NCBI RefSeq assembly: GCF_017104965.1
Contig: NZ_JAAGPR010000017.1
Location: 115,064-179,063, forward strand
DNA: 64,000 nt
Origin: Paraburkholderia sp. Ac-20340
GTDB taxonomy: Bacteria > Pseudomonadota > Gammaproteobacteria > Burkholderiales > Burkholderiaceae
Direction: 5' to 3'
How positions within the stretch are numbered: position 1 is the first letter of the stretch; every line of letters begins with the position of its first letter. The notes under the pieces are model-generated. The model saw only the letters and a program-made list of their open reading frames with translations, ran no database searches and was not told the DNA's origin. The translations under genes and the position numbers were made by a program. Below, piece by piece: positions 1 to 7,972 of this stretch.

Positions 1-61
1 TCTTTTTCGCTGCAGGCGCGCCGGGTTGCGCGAAGCCCGCACTGATGTTTTTCTCCGCCAT
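1..61 (-). CDS. Start of an unrecognised protein, partial
   Basis: An ATG at 61 on the minus strand opens a frame that stays open to the window edge for 20 codons. It begins MAEKNISAGFAQPGAPAAKK and uses GC-rich codons like its neighbours. An in-frame stop lies nine codons upstream of the ATG, so this is the only obvious start. The Shine-Dalgarno sequence is poor. The Ala/Pro/Lys-rich start matches no family I recognise. It could be a real gene start or a chance frame; too little is visible to decide. Confidence 0.35.
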   Translation of the reverse strand, partial: MAEKNISAGFAQPGAPAAKK

Positions 62-375
62 CGCCAGAAAATCCAGCCGAATCGTCTAAGAAAGCTCGTG
101 AAACGTTTGCAAATACTCGAATAAATAAGGGCTTTATAAAGTTATGGCGCATACGTGCCGTAGACTGGCGAACGGGCTGCGTTCGCACCGCGCGAGGCCG
201 GCCTGCTCCGTATTTCCCATTTTTATCGCCGCCCTGTGCCTTCCCGGATTGCCGGGCCGAGGCCGCAGCGCGGCGACATTGTGTCGTGGTATCGTCGCGG
301 CCCTTCGCGCGTAGCTAATAAGCCGCGTAAATCAACCGCGTCACTCAACTATTCAGGCTCAAAGGAGGCCTTCCC
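62..375. other. Intergenic region, no gene seen
   Basis: About 310 bp between a possible minus-strand gene and the MHYT-GGDEF-EAL gene. It has an AT-richer stretch around 100-145 and a small CCCGG-ATTG-CCGGG hairpin at 243-256. It should hold the promoter of the downstream gene, but I cannot point to convincing -35/-10 boxes. Confidence 0.4.
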
Positions 376-2499
376 GTGATGAACGTGCTGGGCTGCATCG
401 TCTACAAGCACAATCCGTGGCTCGTTCTGGTGGCCGTGCTGATCTGCGGCACGGGTTCGTGGGTGACGGCGCGCCTCGTGCGGCGGGCGTTCGCCACGCG
501 CGGCATGCAGCGCGCGGGCTGGCAATTCCTCGCCGCCACCACGGCGGCCGTGGCGATCTGGTGCACGCATTTCGTGGCGATGCTCGGCTTCGAACCGGGC
601 GTGCCGGTCAGTTTCGATCCCGTGCTCACCATCGTTTCGCTGCTGATCGCGCTGGGCGGCAGTTTCCTCGGCATTTTCGTGGCGTGCAGCGGCATGACGC
701 GCGCCGCGCCGGCGATTGGCGGCGCGCTGGTCGGGCTGTCCATTTCGCTGATGCACTACACCGGCATGACGGCGTACCGCGTCGAGGGCATCGTCACCTG
801 GAACCGTCCGTATCTGGTGGTCTCGATCGTGTTTTCGGTGGTGTTCGGCGCGCTCGCGTTCGACCGCGCCTCGCGCCGGCCCGCCCTCAACTCCGAGGGC
901 GGCGAGGGCAACGCACCCAGCGCGCGCGCTCAGGTGGCTGCGGTCGCGGCGCTGCTCGCGACGGCCATCGCCACGCTGCACTTCATCGGCATGAGCGCGT
1001 TCCAGATCGAGCCGCTCGCCATCGACCCGCACGTGGCCAATTCCGCCGCGCTCGAAGCGCTGGCGCTGGCGGTGGCCGGCATGGCCTTCATCATCGCCGG
1101 TGCGGGCCTCGTCAGTTATCTGCTCGACGACAGCGTGCGTGCCGAATCGGTCGAACATCTGCGCACCATGGCGCTTTCGGACATGCTCACCGGCCTGCCG
1201 AACCGCGCCGGTTTCAACGAACGCCTCGATGCCGAAATCACACGCACGGCCGCGCATGGCGGCAAGCTGGCGCTGGTGGGCATCGACCTGAACCGCTTCA
1301 AGGACATCAACGATCTGCGCGGCCACCACGCGGGCGACGAAGTGCTGCGCATCCTCGCGCTGCGTTTCAAGAGCCTCGTGCGCGACGACGAATTCGTCGC
1401 ACGCGTGGGCGGCGACGAATTCGTGGCGCTGCGCCGCTTCCAGCGCCGCGAAGCGCTCGACGACTTTCTGCATCGGCTGGAGGCGGCGCTGTTCCGCCCG
1501 ATCCGCTACGACGACTGGGAAGTGATCTCGGGCGCGAGCATGGGCGTGGCGATCTACCCGGACGACGCCACCACGCAGACCGTGCTGATCAATAACGCCG
1601 ATCTGGCGATGTACCGCGCCAAGGCCGACCTCACGCGCTCGGTGTGTTTCTACGAGCCGAAGATGGACGAAATGGCGCGCGCGCGCCGCTCGCTCGCCGC
1701 CGATCTGCGCGACGCGCTCGCGCGCGGGCAGTTGAGCGTGCATTACCAGGTGCAGACCTCGATTGCGAGCGGCGAAATCTGCGGCTACGAAGCGCTGCTG
1801 CGCTGGGAACATCCGCGTCAGGGCTTTATTTCGCCGGGCGTGTTCATTCCGCTGGCCGAAGAGAACGGCCTGATCCTGTCGATTGGGGCGTGGGTGCTGC
1901 GCGAAGCGTGCTCGCGCGCGGTGACGTGGCAGCCGCCCTGCAAGGTGGCCGTGAACCTCTCGCCGGTGCAGTTCGCGCACGACGATCTGCCTTCGCTGGT
2001 GGCCGAAGTGCTGGCCGAAACGGGGCTGCCGCCATCGCGTCTCGAACTCGAACTGACCGAATCGACGATTTTCGCCGACCGCGAACGCTCGCTCGAAACG
2101 CTGCAACGCATCAAGGAACTGGGCGTGAACCTGGCGCTCGACGACTTCGGCACCGGCTATTCGTCGCTCGATACGCTGCGCTCGTTCCCATTCGACAAGA
2201 TCAAGCTCGACCAGTCTTTCGTGAGCGAAGCCGAATCGAGCCGCCAGGCGACGGCGATCATCCGCGCGGTGCTGGCGCTGGGCAAGAGTCTGGGGATTCC
2301 CGTGCTGGCCGAAGGCATCGAAACGCAGGATCAGCTCGATCTGCTGGCGGGCGAGGGTTGCGACGAAGTGCAGGGCTTCCTGCTGGGCCGCCCCGTGCCG
2401 CTGGCGCAACTGGTGGCGAGCGGCAAGCTGAGCCTCTTGGGCGCGGCGGCGACTGAGCCCGCGCCGCCGGTCGCTGCGGTTGAAGTCGCAGCGGGTTGA
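376..2499 (+). CDS. MHYT-GGDEF-EAL membrane c-di-GMP signalling protein
   Basis: Membrane sensor that makes and/or breaks down cyclic di-GMP, 707 residues. The N-terminal part (about 1-250) is a seven-helix MHYT domain with the repeated motif visible as THFVAM (about 63), LMHYTGM (about 126) and LHFIGM (about 201); the family is proposed to bind copper and sense a diatomic gas. A GGDEF domain follows with an intact GGDEF signature near 344, then an EAL domain with YEALLRW (about 470), DDFGTGYSS (about 588), KLDQSF and AEGIE, all expected for an active phosphodiesterase. The inhibitory RxxD site before GGDEF reads RDDE, so product inhibition may be lost. Start is GTG 376 or ATG 379; AAAGGAGG at 361-368 suits either. 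Monocistronic, convergent with the IclR gene. Confidence 0.93.
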   Translation: MMNVLGCIVYKHNPWLVLVAVLICGTGSWVTARLVRRAFATRGMQRAGWQFLAATTAAVAIWCTHFVAMLGFEPGVPVSFDPVLTIVSLLIALGGSFLGIFVACSGMTRAAPAIGGALVGLSISLMHYTGMTAYRVEGIVTWNRPYLVVSIVFSVVFGALAFDRASRRPALNSEGGEGNAPSARAQVAAVAALLATAIATLHFIGMSAFQIEPLAIDPHVANSAALEALALAVAGMAFIIAGAGLVSYLLDDSVRAESVEHLRTMALSDMLTGLPNRAGFNERLDAEITRTAAHGGKLALVGIDLNRFKDINDLRGHHAGDEVLRILALRFKSLVRDDEFVARVGGDEFVALRRFQRREALDDFLHRLEAALFRPIRYDDWEVISGASMGVAIYPDDATTQTVLINNADLAMYRAKADLTRSVCFYEPKMDEMARARRSLAADLRDALARGQLSVHYQVQTSIASGEICGYEALLRWEHPRQGFISPGVFIPLAEENGLILSIGAWVLREACSRAVTWQPPCKVAVNLSPVQFAHDDLPSLVAEVLAETGLPPSRLELELTESTIFADRERSLETLQRIKELGVNLALDDFGTGYSSLDTLRSFPFDKIKLDQSFVSEAESSRQATAIIRAVLALGKSLGIPVLAEGIETQDQLDLLAGEGCDEVQGFLLGRPVPLAQLVASGKLSLLGAAATEPAPPVAAVEVAAG

Positions 2500-2514
2500 A
2501 ACGCTGCGCTGGCA

Positions 2515-2532
2515 GGCGGCTGAACAGCCGCC
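2515..2532. terminator. Possible hairpin between convergent genes
   Basis: GGCGGCT-GAAC-AGCCGCC, a perfect 7-bp GC-rich stem with a 4-base loop, just after the MHYT-GGDEF-EAL stop and before the convergent IclR stop. There is no T-run, so factor-independent termination is uncertain. Confidence 0.35.
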
Positions 2533-2572
2533 TTGCCGCATACACAGCGCTGAATGTGGTGTGTTGAGCGCC

Positions 2573-3451
2573 TTAAATCGCGGCCAGGTTCCACGGCCGC
2601 GTGTCCAGCTCGTGCGCGGCGCCGCGCATGCTGCCGAGCGACGATTCCACCCGCCGCACCAGCGACATCAGACGCGGCGCGATATCGTCGATCAACTGGT
2701 TGTCGCCGAGATTGAACACGGCAATCGAGCAGCTGAACACCCAGTATTCATCGTCGATGGGCGAGACCAGCGGGATCGCGACGGAGTGAATCTCGCGCTG
2801 CATGTCGCCGTAGGACACCGTGCAGCCCGATTCGCGCAACTGCTGCTGCGCCTGCGCGAGCCGCTGCGCCAGCAGTTCGCCCTTGACCGGATCGCGCGTG
2901 AGCACGTCCTGCAGATACAGTTCGCGCGCCGCGGGCGGCACGGTCCACAGATACGCGCGGCCCGCCGCCGTGCGCGACAGCGACACGCGCGTGCCGGTTT
3001 CCGCGCGATACACCGAACTGCCCGCGCCCTGGATCACTTCCGTGTAGGCCAGATTCATCCGATGGCCGACCGCGAGCTTCACCTGGCCCTGACAATAATC
3101 GGCCAGTTCCTGCATCATCGGCCGGGCGATCTGGCGGATCGTCATGCGGCCGAGCGCGGGCGCGGCGAGGCTCACCATCTCCGTGCCCAGCACGTATTTC
3201 GAAATACGCTCCGAATAGCGCAGCAGGCCGAATTCGCAGAGCGTGTTGATCAGGCGCAGCGCGGTGGGCTTGGGCAGACCGGTGCGCTCGACCAGTTCGC
3301 GCGCCGACAGCTCCGACGCCCCCATCGAATAGCACTGCAGAATCCGGATGCCGCGGGCGAGTGCGCTAACGAGCACGGCTTCGCTGGATGATTCGGCCGC
3401 CTCGTCGGCGCGGCCGGTACTCTCGCGGTCGCGGCTGAGTGGGTCTTTCAT
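2573..3451 (-). CDS. IclR-family transcriptional regulator
   Basis: IclR-type regulator, 292 residues. An N-terminal winged helix (ALARGIRILQCY, ELVERTGLPKPTALRLINTL, about 35-90) is followed by the IclR effector domain with the usual GTRVSLSRTAAGRAYL and GEL/GCTVS segments. The start is set at ATG 3451 (MKDPLSRD) because GAAGGAA sits correctly upstream; an upstream in-frame start would add 32 residues of non-family sequence. It is divergent from the cysteine hydrolase gene across about 500 bp, so that gene is a plausible target. Less similar to the other two IclR proteins of the window than those are to each other. Confidence 0.9.
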   Translation of the reverse strand: MKDPLSRDRESTGRADEAAESSSEAVLVSALARGIRILQCYSMGASELSARELVERTGLPKPTALRLINTLCEFGLLRYSERISKYVLGTEMVSLAAPALGRMTIRQIARPMMQELADYCQGQVKLAVGHRMNLAYTEVIQGAGSSVYRAETGTRVSLSRTAAGRAYLWTVPPAARELYLQDVLTRDPVKGELLAQRLAQAQQQLRESGCTVSYGDMQREIHSVAIPLVSPIDDEYWVFSCSIAVFNLGDNQLIDDIAPRLMSLVRRVESSLGSMRGAAHELDTRPWNLAAI

Positions 3452-3736
3452 GTCGGATTCCTTCGTCGGGATGAGGGCGGCGCAACCAGGACTAACCCTG
3501 TGCGCCGCGCGGCAAACCCGGCATTCTAGCTTCGACATTTGATGCAAAACAAGAATTTAAGACGGCAGTCTCATTTTTTTGAGAATCGCGACGCTTTGTC
3601 GCGCCCTGTTTGCCGTGTGATGTGGTGATCGAAGCCGCTTAGGACGGGAATCTGGACTTGCCGGTTCGATCGAACGCAATCGTGGCGCGCTTATGCGCGC
3701 CGGATCGACCGTTGACGGGTGATGGGGACGTACCGC

Positions 3737-3823
3737 ATGATTGTCCGCATGAGCCATTTTTCACTCGCCCGCGCGATCAGCGCGATGACTACGACCACCA
3801 CGACCGCTTCTGGCGGGTCGTGA
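3737..3823 (+). CDS. Putative threonine-rich leader peptide
   Basis: Short ORF of 28 codons from ATG 3737; in-frame ATGs at 3749 and 3785 give 24 or 12 codons. It ends MTTTTTTASGGS then TGA: six consecutive threonine codons (ACT ACG ACC ACC ACG ACC, 3788-3805). GGGG at 3724-3727 is a weak Shine-Dalgarno for ATG 3737. A run of one amino acid in a short ORF upstream of a GC-rich hairpin (3870-3898) is the hallmark of ribosome-mediated attenuation, as in thrL of enteric bacteria. GGCGGG at 3812-3817 can pair with CCCGCC at 3875-3880 in the 5' arm of that hairpin, giving an alternative fold. Translation is inferred, not shown. Confidence 0.45.
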   Translation: MIVRMSHFSLARAISAMTTTTTTASGGS

Positions 3824-3869
3824 GGTCGAGACGCGAGCACGGTTCAACGCTATCAAGCGCATCCACCCC

Positions 3870-3898
3870 AAGGCCCCGCCGGTAACGGACGGGGCCTT
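3870..3898 (+). terminator. Attenuator-like hairpin upstream of the hydrolase
   Basis: AAGGCCCCG (3870-3878) pairs perfectly with CGGGGCCTT (3890-3898), with an inner CCG-GTAA-CGG stem in the loop. It is followed by TGTCGTTTCTCTC, a T-rich but interrupted tail. Lying between the threonine-rich short ORF and the hydrolase ATG, it fits a transcription attenuator. Confidence 0.5.
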
Positions 3899-3958
3899 GT
3901 CGTTTCTCTCGCCCTCGCTTCCGTACCGGCAACAACGAGGAATCGAAGGAGAAACGCC

Positions 3959-4501
3959 ATGCAAGACCCTCTCGCGCCCCGCCGCGCCCTGCTGATCGTC
4001 GATATGCAGCTCGGTCTGTTCAACGCCAGCCCGGCGCCGCACGAAGGCGCGCGCGTGCTCGCCAACATCAACACGCTGATCGCGCGGGCGCGCGAGGCGG
4101 GTGCGCCGATCTACGCCGCGCGCCACACCGGGCCAGCCGGTTCGCCGCTCGCGCCCGATAGCGCGCTGACGCAACTGCTGCCCGATCTCGATGTGGACCC
4201 GGCGCGCGACACGGTGTTTGCGAAAACGCGGCCGAGCTGCTTCGTCGGCACCGGTCTCGCGCAGCAACTGGCCGAAGCGGGCGTGAGCGAGGTGGCGATC
4301 GTGGGTATGAAGAGCGAATATTGCGTCGATACGACCTGCCGCGCCGCGCTCGATCTGGGCCTGCGCGCCGTGCTGATCGAAGACGCGCACACCACGATGG
4401 ATACGCCGTCGCTCAAGGCGCGCGAGATCGTCGAGCATCACAATCGCACGCTCAATGGGCCGTTTGTGCGACTGGCGCGCACGGACGACTTCGAGTTCTG
4501 A
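3959..4501 (+). CDS. Isochorismatase-like cysteine hydrolase
   Basis: Cysteine hydrolase of the isochorismatase/nicotinamidase superfamily, 180 residues, cytoplasmic. The catalytic triad is visible: Asp in LLIVDMQ (about 15), Lys in FAKTRPSCF (about 86) and the nucleophilic Cys in MKSEYCVDTTCRAA (about 122), after the usual non-proline cis-peptide region. AAGGAGAAACGCC gives a good ribosome site for ATG 3959. The family hydrolyses amides or vinyl ethers of small molecules; the substrate cannot be read from sequence. The threonine-codon leader upstream suggests control by threonine supply or threonyl-tRNA charging, unusual for this family. A bidirectional terminator follows. Confidence 0.9.
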   Translation: MQDPLAPRRALLIVDMQLGLFNASPAPHEGARVLANINTLIARAREAGAPIYAARHTGPAGSPLAPDSALTQLLPDLDVDPARDTVFAKTRPSCFVGTGLAQQLAEAGVSEVAIVGMKSEYCVDTTCRAALDLGLRAVLIEDAHTTMDTPSLKAREIVEHHNRTLNGPFVRLARTDDFEF

Positions 4502-4519
4502 TCGCGACGCCTGAAAAAC

Positions 4520-4550
4520 AAAACGCGCCTGCGAAAGCGAGGCGCGTTTT
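4520..4550. terminator. Bidirectional intrinsic terminator
   Basis: AAAACGCGCCT (4520-4530) pairs perfectly with AGGCGCGTTTT (4540-4550) around GCGAAAGCG. A-run on one side and T-run on the other make it work for both the hydrolase (+) and the acyl-CoA dehydrogenase (-) that converge here. Confidence 0.8.
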
Positions 4551-4582
4551 CCACGGCGGCAAGCGCAACGAGCGCGGATGGA

Positions 4583-5596
4583 CTACCGCAAGCCCGGCCT
4601 CAAGGTCGCGACTTCGTCGAGCGCATCGAAAATCCCGACCACGTCGTCGTTCATGCCCGCGCGTTGATCGCGCGCATGCGTGCCGACAACTTCATCCCAG
4701 AACGACTCCGAACCGTATTGCAGCCGTTGCGCGTGCAGCCGGCGCGTGAAGAGTTGCAGATCGACCTTCGCCGCATTGCCGACCGAACCCATCAGCCCAT
4801 AAGCGCCATTGGCCACCAGCGGCGCGGCGCGGCTGGCGCGCGCCTTGGCGATGGCACTGGCGATGCGCTGCTCGCCGCTGCGATGCGCGGCGCAGCCTTG
4901 TTCCGCCGCCACGCGCGTGGCGGCCACGTGTCCGGCCATCACGCTCAACTGGCGCTCGAGCGCGAGAAAGGTGCTGCAGGTGCGGCTGGCCGGCGCGCGG
5001 CCGTTGACATACGCAGTGCTGATGTCGAGCACGCGCTGCATCGCGCCCGCCATGGTGGCGGCGGTCACGATCGCGCCCAGTTCCGCGATGCCGCGCGCGG
5101 GCAGCGGCTGCGCCACGCGCGTGTCGAAGCGCACGGTGGCGTCGAGGGCATCGCCATGTTTTTCCACGCAGGAAGCGTTGAGCGCGACCAGCCAGGTGCC
5201 GGTATTGGTTTCCACGACCACGGCATCGGCGACCTGACCGTAGGGCACGAAGGCCGAACGTTGCGTGGCATCGGCGATGGCGAGCGCAATCGGCCCGCGC
5301 GGCGCGGCCACATTGGCGGCCGCGAGCAGATGGCGCGCGATCATGGTGTGTGCGGCGGGCAGCGGCAAGGCGTGCTGGCCGAACGCGAACAGCACGCCCG
5401 CAGCCTGCGCGAGCGGCAGATCGGCGCCGCCCAGCGTTTCCGGCACGAGCGCGTCGAGCAGGCCGAGCGCTTCGAGTTGCCGCCAGAGTTCGCGTCCGGC
5501 GCGGCGGTCCTGCGTCAGCTCCACGCCGCGCACGAATTGCGGCGTGCAGAGATCGCCGAGCACGGTTTGCGCCGATGTCGTCAGCGTATCGTCCAT
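4583..5596 (-). CDS. Acyl-CoA dehydrogenase family protein
   Basis: Flavoprotein of the acyl-CoA dehydrogenase fold, 337 residues, shorter than the usual 380-400. Visible are the N-terminal helical segment (LWRQLEALGLLDALVPETLGGADLPLAQAAGVLFAFG is typical in form), a middle beta domain, and a C-terminal helical domain with STFLALERQLSVMAGH, the region that in classic enzymes is R..FG..L...Q. The usual catalytic Glu context is not evident, which is common in FadE28-like subunits of heteromeric acyl-CoA dehydrogenases. Start ATG 5596 follows GGGAGAG; an upstream start would add nine residues. No partner subunit or CoA ligase is adjacent. A 13-codon ORF lies just upstream. Confidence 0.82.
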   Translation of the reverse strand: MDDTLTTSAQTVLGDLCTPQFVRGVELTQDRRAGRELWRQLEALGLLDALVPETLGGADLPLAQAAGVLFAFGQHALPLPAAHTMIARHLLAAANVAAPRGPIALAIADATQRSAFVPYGQVADAVVVETNTGTWLVALNASCVEKHGDALDATVRFDTRVAQPLPARGIAELGAIVTAATMAGAMQRVLDISTAYVNGRAPASRTCSTFLALERQLSVMAGHVAATRVAAEQGCAAHRSGEQRIASAIAKARASRAAPLVANGAYGLMGSVGNAAKVDLQLFTRRLHAQRLQYGSESFWDEVVGTHARDQRAGMNDDVVGIFDALDEVATLRPGLR

Positions 5597-5619
5597 GGTG
5601 TGTCTCTCCCTTATTGGCG

Positions 5620-5661
5620 TCATGCGCCCGCTCGATAAAGCGCGTGCTGCGCGGTCGTCAT
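5620..5661 (-). CDS. Short upstream ORF with strong Shine-Dalgarno
   Basis: Thirteen-codon ORF (MTTAQHALYRAGA, TGA) ending 23 bp before the acyl-CoA dehydrogenase start. It has a near-perfect AGGAGGA seven bases before its ATG, better than that of the gene it precedes. It could be a translated upstream ORF used for coupling, or what is left of a deleted gene. Function unknown. Confidence 0.4.
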   Translation of the reverse strand: MTTAQHALYRAGA

Positions 5662-6263
5662 GGATCGTCCTCCTGATGCTGTCTTCTTTATGGGCGGCTC
5701 GCCGCCTCTTTGAGTCGTTCCGATTCTATGAGCGCGTTCCGCACGAGGCAACCCGAAAAAAACCCGACAAAAACCCTGTATTCCGCTTTGCCGCGCGTGC
5801 GCCGCGTGAAATCGAAACGGCGGGATTCGCGCAACGCCAGTCTCCTCGGGCGATACGCGGCGGGCGCATGACATCGGCGCGGTTTTGTTCCATCTCACGA
5901 CGTAATGCATTGCGGATCTGGAAATAACGCCGAGCCTCGCGCGTGAATTCGTTGCGGGCGCAATGAGTTGGCGCAATGCGTTCGCGAAGCGAGGCGCGTT
6001 GCCGATGCCGAGATGATGTATCCCCAATATTGAACGCCGATGAAAAACTGAGACGTACGGTCAAGCGCGCCGCGCGAAGGCGGTTATTGTCAGCAGACAA
6101 ATGGGAGAAAAGCAGGAATACATACGGGCGCCCGCCGATCCTTGCGAGGCAGCCGGTCCATCACGCGTCGCGAACGGGTCCGGGGAAGAGCTGGACGACC
6201 CGCGCGGGCGTTTTTCCGGGCAATCCGGACAGCTAGCAAGCCAATAAAAAAGCGAGCAAGACC
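5662..6263. other. 602-bp intergenic region, no gene seen
   Basis: Divergent spacer between the acyl-CoA dehydrogenase side and the small protein gene at 6264. Open frames here have arginine-rich, low-complexity translations unlike real proteins. GGCGGC-TC-GCCGCC at 5693-5706 is a small inverted repeat with a tight loop. Nothing else is recognised. Confidence 0.4.
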
Positions 6264-6578
6264 ATGCGTGTCAACCCGAAAGACTCCTCTTGCGGCCCTG
6301 CGAACGGCGGCCGCCTGCCAGCCAACCTCGCCGATGCCGAACTCGATCACGTCGAGCGCATGGTGCAGTACATGAGCCGCGCACAAGCCGCGCAGTTGCC
6401 GCACTCGCCGCGCGGCATCGACGGCGAATACTGGAAGAAGCGTCTGCACAAGCTGGAATCCACTTACGATCTGGTGGCGACGCAGCGCAGCCGGGTGGCG
6501 CGTTTGCTGGAGATCCTCAATGGCGCCGACGTTCAATCGGACGCAGCGGCCACAGCGCGCAACGCCTTTGCGTTCTGA
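6264..6578 (+). CDS. Small hypothetical protein
   Basis: A 104-residue soluble protein with no signal peptide or membrane helix. A charged helical core (LDHVERMVQYMSRAQA, then YWKKRLHKLESTYDLV and SRVARLLEIL) suggests two or three amphipathic helices, perhaps a dimerising coiled coil. Codon use matches neighbours. I do not recognise a named family. The ribosome site before ATG 6264 is weak. It stands alone upstream of the sugar-acid operon and is separated from it by 360 bp. Confidence 0.6.
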   Translation: MRVNPKDSSCGPANGGRLPANLADAELDHVERMVQYMSRAQAAQLPHSPRGIDGEYWKKRLHKLESTYDLVATQRSRVARLLEILNGADVQSDAAATARNAFAF

Positions 6579-6940
6579 CTGGCACGGTATCGCAGACTTC
6601 GGCGCAGGCGCATCGGCGCGCCTGCGCATTCGAATGCGCCCGTAGTTCTGAAAAAGACGCGCATTCCGCTCATTTCCCGTTCCAACCCGATCAGGCTTTC
6701 GCCGCGATCGTGCCTGGGCTGCCCGTGCCGCGCCGCCCACCGGCCAGCCATCGTGCTTCCAACCGTCCCCATTTTGATCGTTTCAATCACACAAATGATT
6801 GAATTGCGCAATCCTGCGCACGCGTTTACACTGCGCCATGATCGTTTCAATCAAAACATTGAGCAAACCGATCAAAACCACCAGAGCGATCACGCTGGCC
6901 CAAGGCGTGCGCCGATCGGATCATCATTGAGGAGACTCGC
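6579..6940. other. Intergenic region upstream of the sugar-acid operon
   Basis: No gene seen in these 362 bp. The operon-proximal part carries repeated operator-like sequences (6776-6877), listed separately. TTTACA near 6825 could be a -35 box, but a matching -10 is not clear. Confidence 0.45.
6776..6853 (+). promoter_or_regulatory. Paired operator-like direct repeats
   Basis: GATCGTTTCAATCA occurs exactly twice, at 6776-6789 and 6840-6853, start to start 64 bp, about six helical turns. The first copy is part of an inverted repeat TTCAATCA-N6-TGATTGAA (6782-6803); the second has TCAAT-N6-ATTGA (6847-6862). TTTTGATCG at 6772-6780 recurs inverted as CGATCAAAA at 6869-6877. Spacing on one face of the helix suits looping by a tetrameric DeoR-type repressor, and the operon encodes one. 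Confidence 0.6.
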
Positions 6941-7972
6941 ATGGCCCAGATTCCTATCAAGCGTTCGATCGAGCGCGTTCCCGGCGGCATGATGATCGTG
7001 CCGTTGCTGGTCGGCTCGCTCGTGGCGACCTTCGTGCCCGGCCTGCCGAAGTTCTTCGGCTCGTTCACCAATGCCCTGTTCACCGGCGCGCTGCCGATCC
7101 TCGCGGTGTTCTACGTCTGCATGGGCGCGAGTATCGACGTGAAAGCCACGCCTTATCTGCTCAAGAAGGGCGGCGCGCTGTTCGTCACCAAGGTGGGCGC
7201 GGCGATCATCGTCGGCGTGCTGATGGGGCATTTCCTCGGCGAGCAGCCGGTCGCTTCGGGTCTGTTCGCGGGGCTGTCCACGCTGGCCGTGGTCGCGGCC
7301 ATGAACGACACCAACGGCGGTCTCTACATGGCGCTGATGGGCCAGTACGGCCGCTCGGAAGACGTGGGCGCGTACACCATCATGTCGCTGGAGTCGGGCC
7401 CGTTTCTCACGATGGTCACGCTGGGCGTGGCCGGTCTTTCCGCGTTTCCGTGGCAGACGCTGGTGGGCAGCATCCTGCCGCTGTGCGCCGGGATGCTGCT
7501 CGGTAATCTCGACCGCGAAATGCGCGCTTTCCTCGCGCGCGCCGTGCCGGTGATGATTCCGTTTTTCGCGCTCGCGCTGGGTGCGGGCCTCGATCTGCAC
7601 AAGGTCTGGCAGGCTGGTTTGCTCGGCATCGGTATGGGCGTGGCGGTCGTGATCGTGACGGGCATTCCGCTGTATTTCGCCGATCGCGTGACCGGCGGCA
7701 CGGGCGTGGCCGGTGTGGCGGCCGCCAATACGGCGGGCAATGCCGCCGCCGTGCCGGCGCTGGTCGCGGCGGCCAATCCAGTCTACGAACACGCGGCGCA
7801 AAGCGCGACGCTGCTGGTCGCGGCCTGCGTGGTGGTGACGGCGATTGCCTCGCCGGTGCTCACGGCCTGGACCGCGAAACGCGCCCAGGCGCGCGAAGCG
7901 AAGCACAATCGCGCGCAGAACAGCATGCAGAACAGCGCACAGGCTTGCGAAGGCAAGAGGCTCGCCCCATGA
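6941..7972 (+). CDS. KdgT-type sugar-acid permease
   Basis: Inner-membrane symporter of the 2-keto-3-deoxygluconate permease family, 343 residues, about ten hydrophobic segments starting at MIVPLLVGSLVATF. Family features visible include the VPGGMMIVPL start, FYVCMGASIDVKATPYLLKKGG, LAVVAAMNDTNGGLYMAL and the C-terminal GVAAANTAGNAAAVPALVA. The last 30 residues are a hydrophilic Gln/Asn/Ala tail. Its neighbours are a four-carbon acid sugar kinase and PdxA2, so the likely cargo is D-threonate or D-erythronate rather than ketodeoxygluconate (inference). First gene of the operon; its TGA overlaps the kinase ATG. ATG 6941 follows GAGGAGAC. Confidence 0.9.
   Translation: MAQIPIKRSIERVPGGMMIVPLLVGSLVATFVPGLPKFFGSFTNALFTGALPILAVFYVCMGASIDVKATPYLLKKGGALFVTKVGAAIIVGVLMGHFLGEQPVASGLFAGLSTLAVVAAMNDTNGGLYMALMGQYGRSEDVGAYTIMSLESGPFLTMVTLGVAGLSAFPWQTLVGSILPLCAGMLLGNLDREMRAFLARAVPVMIPFFALALGAGLDLHKVWQAGLLGIGMGVAVVIVTGIPLYFADRVTGGTGVAGVAAANTAGNAAAVPALVAAANPVYEHAAQSATLLVAACVVVTAIASPVLTAWTAKRAQAREAKHNRAQNSMQNSAQACEGKRLAP

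Larger units (their letters stand above)
3452..3958. other. 507-bp intergenic region with leader ORF and hairpin
   Basis: Between the divergent IclR and hydrolase genes. The IclR-proximal part (3540-3600) is AT-rich and should contain its promoter. The hydrolase-proximal half holds a threonine-rich short ORF and a strong hairpin, annotated separately. No ordinary gene is seen. Confidence 0.5.

Noticed and set aside
349..2541. Long open frame of 730 codons on the minus strand
   Set aside because: It mirrors the MHYT-GGDEF-EAL gene; its translation is Arg/His/Ala-rich with no domains. Antisense frames in GC-rich DNA stay open by chance.
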